A DNA stretch of 64,000 nucleotides from JAFAZI01 sp035501255 (GTDB lineage: Bacteria > Actinomycetota > Actinomycetes > JAFAQI01): NCBI GenBank assembly GCA_035501255.1, contig DATJWM010000130.1, positions 1 to 64,000 on the forward strand, written 5' to 3'. Made by a program: the position numbers and the translations under genes. The notes under the pieces are model-generated. The model ran no database searches. It saw nothing but the letters and a program-made list of their open reading frames with translations, and had not been told where the DNA came from. This document shows positions 1 to 8,280 of this stretch, piece after piece. How positions within the stretch are numbered: position 1 is the stretch's first letter; every line of letters begins with the position of its first letter.

Positions 1-666
1 TCCACCGAGACGGTCATCCGCGTCGACCCGAGTCGGCGGGATGTCGCGGCGCTCGATGCGCCCGTCCGGATCGATGCGGAAGACGGTCTCTTTGAGGCAG
101 CTCGGCCCCGAGCAAGCGGGGGCCAGAGCCCAGGCGTAGCCATCCGACCCGGACAATTGATCAACCCGGTGACTTGGCACCCGAAGCGGGCGCCAAGTCA
201 GGCCACCGTCGACGGTCCGGTACACCCTCCTGCCCCAGAGGTATCCGATCGTCGGCGAGACGAACGTCACATCTGAGACCGCCTCGGACTGGTAGTTCTC
301 TCTCGGTGCGCCGGGCACGACGTGCCACGTGCGACCGCCGTCATCGGTGCGCGCCAGCTCGGCGTGAGTGTCGAATGGGCGGAAGTACCCGCGCGCCCGG
401 AAGCCCCAGACGAACGCGGTGGTCGGTGTGGTCATCGCCAGGGAGGTTGCAGCCATGGTCGGTATCCGGGCGAGCTGGGCTGCACTCAGCCGGCGATGGT
501 GGGGTCGGCGATGATGCGATCCGGCCGGCGCCGGCGGCACCACAACGACCGGGGTGGCCAGCGCAGGCGTGTCCCGAGTGGACGGGGGGTGCGACGGCGG
601 TGCGCACGCGGCCACGGCCACAAATCCCACTGATGCCAGGCAACGCGCGCCGACCGCTGCCTTCAC
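1..666 (-). CDS. Asp-box (BNR/sialidase-like) lipoprotein, 3' end cut by window
   Basis: A GTG start at 666 opens a frame that runs off the left edge (222 codons seen). The first 21 residues have the form of a lipoprotein signal: K and R near the start, a hydrophobic stretch, then VAVAAC, a lipobox ending in Cys21. A low-complexity Pro/His/Arg linker follows. Two Asp-box-like repeats are then visible, TDDGGRTW and TVDGGLTW, which in known proteins mark blades of sialidase/photosystem-assembly-type beta propellers. The rest of the propeller would lie outside the window. Probably anchored on the outer face of the membrane; ligand or enzymatic role cannot be told. It is codirectional with the ATPase gene behind it, 65 bases away, but there is no sign they work together. 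Confidence 0.68.
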   Translation of the reverse strand, partial: MKAAVGARCLASVGFVAVAACAPPSHPPSTRDTPALATPVVVVPPAPAGSHHRRPHHRRLSAAQLARIPTMAATSLAMTTPTTAFVWGFRARGYFRPFDTHAELARTDDGGRTWHVVPGAPRENYQSEAVSDVTFVSPTIGYLWGRRVYRTVDGGLTWRPLRVPSHRVDQLSGSDGYAWALAPACSGPSCLKETVFRIDPDGRIERRDIPPTRVDADDRLGG

Positions 667-731
667 ACCCTGGGAGACGATCTGGTCGGGCGCCGGGTTG
701 GGGGGCTTGGTGTTCGTCGACCTTCGATCAG

Positions 732-1805
732 CTAGTCGGCGAGGACACGCAGTGCCTGGGCGGGGAGGTAGACGTGCACCGGAGTGCCGTGCTCGAGGGG
801 TACGGCGCTGCCGTCGCCGTTGACCTGGGCCTGGAGGAGGTCGCCCGCCGCGAGCCGCACGAACACCTGAGTCGACGCGCCGAGGAACACGCTGCGTTCG
901 ATCATCGCCGGAGCGCGGTTGTCGCCGGCGCTCCCGTGCGGTTCGAGCGAGACCTGCTCGGGGCGGATGCACAACTTCGCGGCCCCGGTTGAGGTGGGCG
1001 TCGCGCCGTCGACGTACAGAACGGATTCGCCCAGCTTCACCGCGCACCGCGGGTTCGGTCCGGTCGCGATGACGTTGACGTCCATCAGGTTGGAGATGCC
1101 GAGGAAGTCGGCAACATACGCCGTTGCCGGTGCCTCGTAGACCTCGCGCGGCGACCCGACCTGAGCGAGCTTGCCGTCGCACATCACGGCGAGGCGGTCC
1201 GACATCGTCAGAGCCTCTTCCTGATCGTGCGTGACGTAGAGGAAGGTGATGCCGACCCGTTCCTGGAGGGCTTTGAGCTCGACCTTCAACGCCCGCCGCA
1301 ACTTGGCGTCCAACGCTCCGAGCGGCTCGTCGAGCAGGAGGACGGAGGGGTTCAATACGAGCGCGCGGGCCAGTGCCACCCGCTGTTGCTGACCTCCGGA
1401 CAGCTCGCTCGGGCGACGCTTGAGATAGCTGCTCATCTCGACCAGCGCGAGCGCGTCGGCGACCTTCGTCTCCTTCTCCTGCTTGGACATCTTGCGGTAG
1501 CGCAACCCGAACGCGACGTTGTCCCGGACGGACAGGAACGGGAACAGCGCGTAGCTCTGGAAGACCGTGTTGACATTGCGCTTCTCCGGCGGGACGCGCG
1601 AGACGTCGACCCCATCGAGCAGGATCTGGCCGGACGTCGGTTGCTCGAATCCGGCGATCATGCGCAGGGTCGTCGTCTTTCCGCAGCCGGAGGGACCGAG
1701 CAGGGAGAAGAACTCGCCGCTGGCGATGTCGAGGTCGACCTCGTCGACGGCCGTCTCGGTGAAGCGCTTGGTCAGCGCCTTCAGCTCGATCCGCCCGCCT
1801 GCCAT
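732..1805 (-). CDS. ABC transporter ATP-binding protein, spermidine/putrescine (PotA) type
   Basis: 357-residue ATPase of the polyamine/iron/sulfate importer group. Walker A GPSGCGKTTT is at residues 37-46, the Q-loop near 83, the signature LSGGQQQR at 135-142, Walker B LLLDEP at about 156-161, then the D-loop LGALD and the switch H in YVTHDQEEA. A C-terminal TOBE-like domain covers roughly the last 90 residues. The length fits PotA-type subunits. I chose the ATG at 1805 because it lies 8 bases after the stop of the TetR gene; a longer reading frame would run into that gene. No permease or substrate-binding protein lies next to it, so it is either an orphan ATPase or serves permeases encoded elsewhere. 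Substrate (polyamine, spermidine or other) is inferred from family resemblance only. Confidence 0.9.
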   Translation of the reverse strand: MAGGRIELKALTKRFTETAVDEVDLDIASGEFFSLLGPSGCGKTTTLRMIAGFEQPTSGQILLDGVDVSRVPPEKRNVNTVFQSYALFPFLSVRDNVAFGLRYRKMSKQEKETKVADALALVEMSSYLKRRPSELSGGQQQRVALARALVLNPSVLLLDEPLGALDAKLRRALKVELKALQERVGITFLYVTHDQEEALTMSDRLAVMCDGKLAQVGSPREVYEAPATAYVADFLGISNLMDVNVIATGPNPRCAVKLGESVLYVDGATPTSTGAAKLCIRPEQVSLEPHGSAGDNRAPAMIERSVFLGASTQVFVRLAAGDLLQAQVNGDGSAVPLEHGTPVHVYLPAQALRVLAD

Positions 1806-1813
1806 CGACGCCC

Positions 1814-2515
1814 TTACTTCTTCGCCGTACGGCGGGAGCTTCGGGGTCGGGAGGCCGGCGCCGAGGCAGGCTGCCGGCGGCGCCGATGGCTCCACCGGAA
1901 GCCGAGTTGTGCAGCGGCGAAAGTCATGACCAGCCGGAACGCGCGGGTCTCGTCGACGACGGGATCCGCGAGCGCCGCCTGCACGGCGAATCCGTCGATC
2001 ATCGCGGAGAGCGCGATCGCGAAGTCGGCGGGATCAACACTCGCGAACTCGCCGCGTTGCTGACCGTCGATGACCAGGTCGGTGATCGTGCGCCGCCAGT
2101 GGTCGTCGAACTCCTGACGCACCTTGGCGACCTCCGGGTGGCGAGCGGCCTGCGCCCACAAGTCGAGCCAGATCACCCACGACACCCGGTCCTCGCCTTC
2201 CACCTCGGGAAGGCAGCTCATCGCGACGAGCTCTTCGAGCCTGCCGGCGGCGCTTTCGATCGTCGCGATCCGGGCGGTTCCTTCGGCGTACCAGCGGTCC
2301 TCGTTGAGCCGGATCGCCTCGGTGAGCAGCTGGTCGCGGGTCTTGAAGTAGTAGATGACAAGCGCGGGACTCGTCCCGGCGTACGCGGCGACGTCGGCGA
2401 TCCGGGTCTCGGGGAATCCGCGCTCGGCGATGACGGCGAGCGCAGCGTCGAGCAACTGCTCGCGGCGGCCGTCACTGGATGCGGAGTCGGCGGGCTGGAC
2501 AGGCTGGGCGGTCAT
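1814..2515 (-). CDS. TetR/AcrR family transcriptional regulator
   Basis: 233 residues. The N-terminal HTH is clear: REQLLDAALAVIAERGFPET followed by the recognition region and YYFKTRDQLL. The C-terminal ligand domain resembles the BetI-like group (WVIWLDLWAQAARHPEV). The tail is Arg/Ser-rich. The ABC ATPase follows 8 bases downstream and is probably cotranscribed. The gene is divergent from the flavoprotein at 2689, and the 173-base gap holds a palindrome (2599-2612) that recurs in the divergent promoter at 8220-8235. I infer that this protein binds both sites and controls the flavoprotein, ligase, cupin, oxidase and acyl-CoA dehydrogenase genes. The ligand is unknown; an acyl-CoA or amine is plausible. 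Confidence 0.9.
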   Translation of the reverse strand: MTAQPVQPADSASSDGRREQLLDAALAVIAERGFPETRIADVAAYAGTSPALVIYYFKTRDQLLTEAIRLNEDRWYAEGTARIATIESAAGRLEELVAMSCLPEVEGEDRVSWVIWLDLWAQAARHPEVAKVRQEFDDHWRRTITDLVIDGQQRGEFASVDPADFAIALSAMIDGFAVQAALADPVVDETRAFRLVMTFAAAQLGFRWSHRRRRQPASAPASRPRSSRRTAKK

Positions 2516-2598
2516 GGCATCGACCCTACGAGGGTGGCGATGAATCTCATCCGATCTCCTGCCCGAGAACTCTTGTCCCGGACCTTACCAGTTCCTAA

Positions 2599-2612
2599 AC
2601 TGAATGTTCAGT
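2599..2612. promoter_or_regulatory. Palindromic operator candidate, copy 1 (TetR regulon)
   Basis: ACTGAA-TG-TTCAGT, a perfect palindrome with 6-base arms and a 2-base centre, in the gap between the divergent TetR (2515) and flavoprotein (2689) genes. Copy 2 at 8220-8235 has the same arms. On the minus strand the site begins within TTGACT, a -35-like hexamer. The gap is otherwise unremarkable. Confidence 0.7.
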
Positions 2613-2688
2613 CAAACATGTGCCACACTGCGAACCTGCGACCGTGCCCCGAACCTGCGACTGTGCAGGCCGGCGATGAGGAGACTCC

Positions 2689-4332
2689 ATGAGCAGCAAC
2701 ACCTACGACGCGATCATCGTCGGTGGCGGCCATAACGGCCTGGTGTCAGCGGCGTACCTGGCCAGGTCCGGAGCCCGCACGATCGTCCTGGAATCCCGGC
2801 ACAAGACGGGCGGGGCGGCGACGACCGAGTCACCGTGGCCGGATGCGCCGGAGTTCAAGGTGACCCGGCTGTCCTACGTGATGAGCCTGCTTCCGCCGAC
2901 GATCATGCGCGAGCTGTCCCTCGAGCGCCACGGCTACAAGGTCTATCCGATGGGGCCGTACTACCAGGCGTTCGCCGATGGGGGCTCGATCAAGATCCTC
3001 GCGGACGACGCCCGCCGCAACCACGACGAGATCTCGAAGTGGTCGAAGAAGGACGCCGAGGCGATGGTGAAGTGGGACGCCTGGATGGGCGGGCTCGCCG
3101 ACGTTCTCGGGCCGCTTCTGCTGAAGGTGCCGCCGAAGATCGGCTCGCGCCGACCGCGCGATCTCTACGAGACCTTGCGGCTGGCCTGGAGCCAGCGCGG
3201 CATGAACGTCCGGACCATCGGTGACGTCACCCGGCTGATGGCGATGAGCATCGCTGACCTGCTCGACGACTGGTTCGAGTCGCCGCAGGTGAAGGGCGCG
3301 ATGGCGGTCAACGGCGTCATCGGCACCTGGGCCGGCCCGTACGAGCCCGGCACGGCGTATGTGATGGCGCACCACTCGATCGGCGACATCGGTGACGGGC
3401 ACCTCGGCAACTGGGGCTTCCCCGAGGGTGGCATGGGCGGCGTCTCGCGAGCGATCGAGAACTCCGCGCGCAGCTTCGGTGCCGAGATCCGCACCGACGC
3501 CCGGGTCGACCGGTTGATCGTCGAGGGCGGAGAGGTCAAGGGCGCCGTGCTTGCGGGCGGTGAGGAGCTGCGTGCGCCGATCGTGATCTCCAGCCTGCAC
3601 CCGCGCACGGCATTCCTCGACCACGTCGGGCGCGCGAACCTGCCGGCGGACTTCGCCCGCGACATCGAGAACTGGAAGACCCGCAGCGGCGTGGTGAAGA
3701 TCAACCTTGCGCTCTCCGAGCTGCCGAACTTCACCGCCGACCCGGGAACGAACCAGCAGGAGCACCACACCGGCTCGGTCGAGATGGCGCCGACGATGGA
3801 GTACATGGAGACCGCGTTCCAGGAGGCACGCACCGGCAAGGCGGCGACCCGGCCGTTCAGCGACGGCGTGATCCCCTCGACGTTCGACAAGACGTTGTGT
3901 CCGGAGGGCACGCACATCATGTCGCTGTTCACCCAGTGGGTGCCTTCGGAGTGGAGCGAGACGCCGCATCAGGAGGAGCTCGAGGCCTACGCCGACCGGA
4001 TGGTCGACTGCTATAACGAGCTAGCGCCGAACTTCAGGGCCTCGATCATCCATCGCGACGTCGTCGGTCCGTATGAGATGGAGCAGGAGTACGGCCTGAT
4101 CGGCGGCAACATCTTCCACGGCGAGCTCTCGCTCGAGCAGCTGTTCCACATGCGTCCCGCTCCGGGGTACGCCGACTACCGCACCCCGATCAAGGGCCTG
4201 TACAACGCCAGTTCCGCGACCCACGCGGGCGGTGGCGTGTGCGGGATCCCGGGCTGGCAGGCGGCAAAGGCGGCGATCCGCGACAGCACGACGCCGAAGG
4301 CTCGGCTGGCGGCGCGCAAGTCCGGCCGCTGA
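2689..4332 (+). CDS. FAD-dependent oxidoreductase, phytoene desaturase/PYROXD2-like
   Basis: 547 residues. The N-terminus carries the dinucleotide-binding motif in AIIVGGGHNGLVSAAYLA (about residues 8-25), followed by E/R at the end of beta-2 and the GGAATTE motif that binds the FAD. The C-terminal NASSATHAGGGVCGIPGWQA block matches the second FAD-contacting motif of phytoene-desaturase-like amine oxidases. Carotenoid synthesis neighbours are absent, so a carotenoid role is unlikely; mammalian PYROXD2 is the closest recognisable type. A GATGAGGAG ribosome-binding region precedes the ATG. The ligase gene starts 9 bases after the stop, so the two form an operon. Substrate unknown. Confidence 0.85.
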   Translation: MSSNTYDAIIVGGGHNGLVSAAYLARSGARTIVLESRHKTGGAATTESPWPDAPEFKVTRLSYVMSLLPPTIMRELSLERHGYKVYPMGPYYQAFADGGSIKILADDARRNHDEISKWSKKDAEAMVKWDAWMGGLADVLGPLLLKVPPKIGSRRPRDLYETLRLAWSQRGMNVRTIGDVTRLMAMSIADLLDDWFESPQVKGAMAVNGVIGTWAGPYEPGTAYVMAHHSIGDIGDGHLGNWGFPEGGMGGVSRAIENSARSFGAEIRTDARVDRLIVEGGEVKGAVLAGGEELRAPIVISSLHPRTAFLDHVGRANLPADFARDIENWKTRSGVVKINLALSELPNFTADPGTNQQEHHTGSVEMAPTMEYMETAFQEARTGKAATRPFSDGVIPSTFDKTLCPEGTHIMSLFTQWVPSEWSETPHQEELEAYADRMVDCYNELAPNFRASIIHRDVVGPYEMEQEYGLIGGNIFHGELSLEQLFHMRPAPGYADYRTPIKGLYNASSATHAGGGVCGIPGWQAAKAAIRDSTTPKARLAARKSGR

Positions 4333-4340
4333 GCAGGGGC

Positions 4341-6482
4341 GTGGCGGGCGCCGTACCTTCTGCTGTGGGCTCCTCGGTGCCGGACTCGGCGTTGCGGCGG
4401 ATGCTGGAACCGCGCACGGTTGCCGTCGTCGGCGCCTCCGCGCGTCCGGGAAGCTTCGGCGAGCGGATGGTCGCCGAGATCCTCGCGAGCGCGGCTGAGC
4501 TCGACGTTCACCTGGTGAATCCGGGCTACGACACGATCCTCGGCCGGCCGTGCGTGCCGTCCCTCGACGAGATCGCCGGGCCGGTCGACCTCGTCATGCT
4601 CGGGGTGGGCGATGCGTCCCTGGAGGCGGAGCTGACCCGCGCGGCGAAGCGCGGCGACGGCGGCGCTCTCGTCTTCGGCAACGCCTATGAGGAGCCGGCC
4701 GAGGGCGCCGACCCGCTACGTCTGCGGCTCGCGGCGATCGCTCGTGACGCCGGGATGGCGATGTGCGGCGCGGGGTGCATGGGGTTCGTCAACGTCGCGC
4801 GCGGGGTCCGGGCGATCGGATACCTCGAGCCCGACCCGCTGCCGGCCGGTGGGGTCGCGCTCGTCACGCACTCCGGGTCGATGTTCTCGGCGCTTCTGCG
4901 CGCCCGCCGCGGGTTCGGCTACTGCCTGGCGGTGTCCTCCGGTCAGGAGCTGGTGACACCGGCTGCGGCGTACCTCGATTACGCGCTGGGGCTCTCCGAG
5001 ACGACGGTCGTCGCGCTCGTGCTCGAGGCGATCCGTGACCCGCTGCGCTTGCGTGCTGCGCTACGGACCGCGGCGGATCGCGACCTGCCGGTGGTGCTCC
5101 TGCCGGTCGGCGTGAGCGAGGCGGGGCGGTCGATGGTCGCGGCCCACTCCGGCGCGATCGCGGGTGGATCCGGGGCGTGGGAGGCGCTCTCGGACGCCTA
5201 CGGCGTCCACCTCGTGTCGGACGCCAGCGAGCTACTTGACACCGTCGAGGTGTTCGCCGCGGGCCGGCGCGCACGTCCGCGGTCGGGGTACGACGCGGCC
5301 GGGATCGCCGCCGTACTGGACTCCGGCGCCGAGCGTGCGTTGCTCGTCGATGTCGCAGCGGAACTCGGCGTACCGTTCGCGGCCGTCGGTGCGCGCACGA
5401 CCGCGGCGCTCGAGGCCCGGCTCGATCCGGGTCTGGTCGCGGCGAACCCGCTCGACGTCTGGGGCAACGGCGCGGACACCGAGGCGTTGTTTGCCGACTC
5501 GCTGGTGGCGCTCGGTCGTGACCCCGCCGTGCGTGCCCTCGCCCTCGCGGTCGACCTGGTTGAGGAGTACGACGGCGACGACTCCTACCGCGACGCGGTT
5601 CTGTCCGCGTCCGCGGTGCTGGACCTTCCGGTCGTTGTCGTGAGCAACGTGCCCTCCGCACTCGACCGGCCGGCGGCCGCCCGCCTGCGTGCCGCCGGGG
5701 TCCCCGTGCTCGAGGGGACCCGAAGCGGCCTGCTCGCACTGCGTCACCTGCTCGCGCATGCTGATCGGGACGTCGTGACCGCGGACCCGGGCGCGGTCGA
5801 CGACGCGCGGCGGGAGCGGTGGATCCGGCGGCTGCGCAACGGGCCGCTCGACGGTGCCGAGGCGTTCGCGCTGCTCGCCGACTACGGCATCACGGTGGTG
5901 CCGGTCATGGCCGCGGCCGACGAGCCGGCGGTGATCGCGAGCGCACGCAAGCTCGGCTATCCCGTCGTCCTGAAGACCGACACGGCGATCGACCACAAGA
6001 CCGATGTCGGCGGGGTCGTCACCGGTCTGGCCGACGAGCATGCTCTGGTCGCGGCGTACCGGGACCTTGCGGGCCGGCTCGGGCCGCAGGTGATCGTCTG
6101 CGCGCAGGCGGCGTCCGGGGTCGAGGTGCTCGTGGGGGCGGTCCGTGACCCCGCGCTCGGCATGCTCGTGGTCGTCGGGGTCGGCGGGGTGCTCGTCGAG
6201 CACCTCGGCGAGCGCGCGGTCACGTTGCCGCCGGTCAGCGCGGCCGGGGCGCTTCGCCTGGTTGGCCAGACGGCGCTCGAGGGCCTGCTGGCGCGACCCC
6301 GCCGCGGCGCGCCCGCGGACCTAGCCGCGCTCGGCTCGCTGGTCACGGCGTTCTCGGTGCTCGTCGCCGAGCTCGGCGAGGAGCTGGAGGCGATCGACCT
6401 TAACCCGGTGATCTGTACGCCGGACGGTGCGATCGCGGTCGACGTACACGTCGCGAAACGGCGTGACGCCGTTTCGCCCTAG
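4341..6482 (+). CDS. ADP-forming acetate/acyl-CoA ligase, fused alpha-beta form
   Basis: 713 residues from a GTG at 4341, 9 bases after the previous stop, with AGCAGGGG upstream; an upstream frame exists but overlaps the previous gene. Order of domains: CoA-binding Rossmann domain (starts LEPRTVAVVGASARPG), a succinyl-CoA-ligase-like domain holding the phospho-His region AAHSGAIAGGSGAWEAL, then a C-terminal ATP-grasp domain (YPVVLKTDTAIDHKTDVGGV, ending with EAIDLNPVI). In this family the enzyme interconverts acyl-CoA, ADP and phosphate with the acid and ATP. It probably activates, or recovers ATP from, the product of the flavoprotein. The last eight codons and the stop lie in a palindromic repeat that recurs in intergenic DNA elsewhere in the window. 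Confidence 0.88.
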   Translation: MAGAVPSAVGSSVPDSALRRMLEPRTVAVVGASARPGSFGERMVAEILASAAELDVHLVNPGYDTILGRPCVPSLDEIAGPVDLVMLGVGDASLEAELTRAAKRGDGGALVFGNAYEEPAEGADPLRLRLAAIARDAGMAMCGAGCMGFVNVARGVRAIGYLEPDPLPAGGVALVTHSGSMFSALLRARRGFGYCLAVSSGQELVTPAAAYLDYALGLSETTVVALVLEAIRDPLRLRAALRTAADRDLPVVLLPVGVSEAGRSMVAAHSGAIAGGSGAWEALSDAYGVHLVSDASELLDTVEVFAAGRRARPRSGYDAAGIAAVLDSGAERALLVDVAAELGVPFAAVGARTTAALEARLDPGLVAANPLDVWGNGADTEALFADSLVALGRDPAVRALALAVDLVEEYDGDDSYRDAVLSASAVLDLPVVVVSNVPSALDRPAAARLRAAGVPVLEGTRSGLLALRHLLAHADRDVVTADPGAVDDARRERWIRRLRNGPLDGAEAFALLADYGITVVPVMAAADEPAVIASARKLGYPVVLKTDTAIDHKTDVGGVVTGLADEHALVAAYRDLAGRLGPQVIVCAQAASGVEVLVGAVRDPALGMLVVVGVGGVLVEHLGERAVTLPPVSAAGALRLVGQTALEGLLARPRRGAPADLAALGSLVTAFSVLVAELGEELEAIDLNPVICTPDGAIAVDVHVAKRRDAVSP

Positions 6483-6533
6483 CAGGTACGGCGTGACGCT
6501 GTGATGGCTATGGCGTAACGGCGTGACGCCGTT
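6453..6533. repeat. Palindrome array A1, three units at 30-base period
   Basis: Three copies of CGGCGTGACG begin at 6459, 6489 and 6519, exactly 30 bases apart. Unit 1 is a perfect palindrome with 12-base arms (GCGAAACGGCGT and its complement) around a single G at 6465. Unit 2 is degenerate on its right side. Unit 3 is AACGGCGTGACGCCGTT. The array begins inside the 3' end of the ligase gene and ends directly at the stop codon of the convergent cupin gene. The same unit recurs at 22329, 41969 and 49540. Confidence 0.85.
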
Positions 6534-6893
6534 TTAGAAGATCACGTAGAGCTTGCGCAGGGTCTCGTGGATCTGCCACGTGCCGGCCCATCCCTTCGGG
6601 AACACGACCGCGTCACCCGCGCCGACGTCGAGCGGCTCGCCGCCCTCGACCGTGACCGTCATCCGGCCCGAGATGATGTAGATCTCCTCGTGGGTCTCGA
6701 GCTTCCAGTACGACGGTCCGGCGGTGCACTCCCAGATCCCGACCTCCTGCTCGCCGTCGTTCCACAGGGTGTATCCGGCGGTCTGCATGGGGGTGTCGGG
6801 GTCGGTCGCTTCCTCGAGCGGGCCCCAGTCTTCGAGCTCACCGCCGGCGGCGATGTTGAGCAAGTGCGGGGTGGCAACGGTGTCGGGGCTCAT
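6534..6893 (-). CDS. Small cupin-domain protein (DUF861/EutQ-like)
   Basis: 119 residues forming a single double-stranded beta-helix. The core YWKLETHEEIYIISGRMTVT with a following GAGDAVVFPKGWAGTW is typical of the Cupin_3 group, which includes ureidoglycine aminohydrolase-like and EutQ-like proteins. The His/Glu cluster suggests one metal site. It lies on the minus strand downstream of the DAO-type oxidoreductase (gap 54 bases) and is probably cotranscribed with it. Proteins of this kind often accompany amine or amino-acid catabolism, which fits the neighbouring flavoenzyme and polyamine-type ATPase, but no specific reaction can be claimed. The stop codon abuts the A1 repeat array. Confidence 0.8.
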   Translation of the reverse strand: MSPDTVATPHLLNIAAGGELEDWGPLEEATDPDTPMQTAGYTLWNDGEQEVGIWECTAGPSYWKLETHEEIYIISGRMTVTVEGGEPLDVGAGDAVVFPKGWAGTWQIHETLRKLYVIF

Positions 6894-6947
6894 CGGTGGG
6901 GATCCTCTCGGTCGTGCGGTCGATTGTCGGGGTACGGCGGTGGGGTG

Positions 6948-8195
6948 CTACGCGGTCGGCGCATCCGGGAACGGGAGGGCGATCGGGTCGGCCGGCAGGC
7001 GGCTGCGTCCGTCGGCGTCGAAGCGGTCGAGGCCGAGGTCGGTGACGTCGGTGACGTCGGTCGTACCGGTGAGCGCGAGATCCGCGGCAACCCGGGAGAC
7101 GCCCGGACCCCACATCATCCCGTGCCCACCTGGCGCGGCGACCGTCACGCCGGCGAGGACGCCGTCGTCGGTGATCGCCGGCCCGAGGATCGGAAGATGG
7201 TCGGGGGTGAAGTCGATCGTCGCTGCCCAGCACCGGCGCAGGCCCAGCCCGTCGGTCGCGGGCACCAGCTCCGCGAGCCGCCGGCGCATCTTGGCGAGGT
7301 AGGGCTCGTCGATCTCGCGGGCCTTACCGGGCGGCTCGTCCGGGTTGCTCATGCCGAACAGCAGCCCGCGTTCCTCCGGCCGCCAGTACAGGCCGGCGAC
7401 GACGTCGAAGACCATCGGCGTGCGGGCCGGGTCGAACGCGTCGTGCGGCTCGGTCACCGCAATCTGGTGGCGCACACCACCAACCGGGATCCGGATGCCG
7501 GCCAGCGCACCGATCGCGGCGAGCTTCGGGCCGCCGGTCAGTACGACCCGGTCGCTCGCGATCGTGCCCGCCGAGGTCTCGACGTGCGTGACCCGGTCGC
7601 CGGTGGTCCGTACGCCGGTGAAGCGCACCCCCTCCCGCACGTCCACGCCGGCCTGGACGGCCGCGACCGCGTAGGCGAGGACGTTGCGAGGCGGGGTGAT
7701 GTAGCCGTCGCCGGCGAAGTAGGTGCCGCCCACGGTCTTGCCCGGCGCCATCGTCGGCGCGAGCGCGTCCAGCTCGCCCGGGGTGACCCAGCGCGCGTCG
7801 AGACCCGCCTCGTGCTGCATCGCGAGCCGGGCGCGCGCGGCCGCGATGTCGGTCTCGGTGAAGCAGGGAAGCAGGTAGCCCTGCGGGGTGAATCCGGAGT
7901 CGAGCCCAAGGCGGTCGCGCTGGGTGAGGTAGAAGCGCCGCGACCACTCGCCGAGGTCCACCGCCCACCGGGTGCCGCCCTGGCTGCGGACGATCCCCGC
8001 GGCCCGGCTGCTGGCGCCCTGCCCGAGCCGGTCGGACTCGAGCAGGACCACGCGGTCGAGCCCCGCCTGGGCGAGGAAGTAGGCGCACCAACCGCCCACC
8101 GTTCCACCGCCGACGACGACCGCGTCGGCGGTGTCGGCGGTGTCGGGGGAGGATGCCCGGGTCGCAGCGGGGTACGCCGAGGGGGTCTGCGCCAT
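6948..8195 (-). CDS. FAD-dependent amine/amino-acid oxidoreductase (DAO family)
   Basis: 415 residues. The N-terminal motif ADAVVVGGGTVGGWCAYFLA binds FAD, followed by LLESDRLGQGASSRAAGI. The C-terminal FTPDHLPILGPAI and GVTVAAPGGHGMMWGPGVS match sarcosine-oxidase/glycine-oxidase-type DAO proteins. I placed the start at the ATG at 8195, 24 bases from the operator palindrome at 8220-8235; the open frame extends much further upstream but would cross the operator and the divergent gene. It probably oxidises a secondary amine or amino acid. The gene is divergent from the acyl-CoA dehydrogenase at 8281 and leads to the cupin gene. Confidence 0.87.
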   Translation of the reverse strand: MAQTPSAYPAATRASSPDTADTADAVVVGGGTVGGWCAYFLAQAGLDRVVLLESDRLGQGASSRAAGIVRSQGGTRWAVDLGEWSRRFYLTQRDRLGLDSGFTPQGYLLPCFTETDIAAARARLAMQHEAGLDARWVTPGELDALAPTMAPGKTVGGTYFAGDGYITPPRNVLAYAVAAVQAGVDVREGVRFTGVRTTGDRVTHVETSAGTIASDRVVLTGGPKLAAIGALAGIRIPVGGVRHQIAVTEPHDAFDPARTPMVFDVVAGLYWRPEERGLLFGMSNPDEPPGKAREIDEPYLAKMRRRLAELVPATDGLGLRRCWAATIDFTPDHLPILGPAITDDGVLAGVTVAAPGGHGMMWGPGVSRVAADLALTGTTDVTDVTDLGLDRFDADGRSRLPADPIALPFPDAPTA

Positions 8196-8219
8196 TGGCA
8201 CGGCACCGACGCTCGCATA

Positions 8220-8235
8220 GACTGAACATTCAGTC
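8220..8235. promoter_or_regulatory. Palindromic operator candidate, copy 2 (TetR regulon)
   Basis: GACTGAA-CA-TTCAGTC, a perfect 16-base palindrome between the divergent oxidoreductase (8195) and acyl-CoA dehydrogenase (8281). The inner 14 bases match the site at 2599-2612 read from the other strand, and flanking bases (TTGAC on one side) also agree. Confidence 0.72.
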
Positions 8236-8280
8236 AAGCGCTCGACGACGCCCGTAGCAACCGGATGGCGAGGGGTTCGG

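Noticed and set aside
6453..6533. CRISPR array
   Set aside because: The repeats have a regular period, but the unit is palindromic, spacers are about 11 bases, there are only two or three units and no cas genes.
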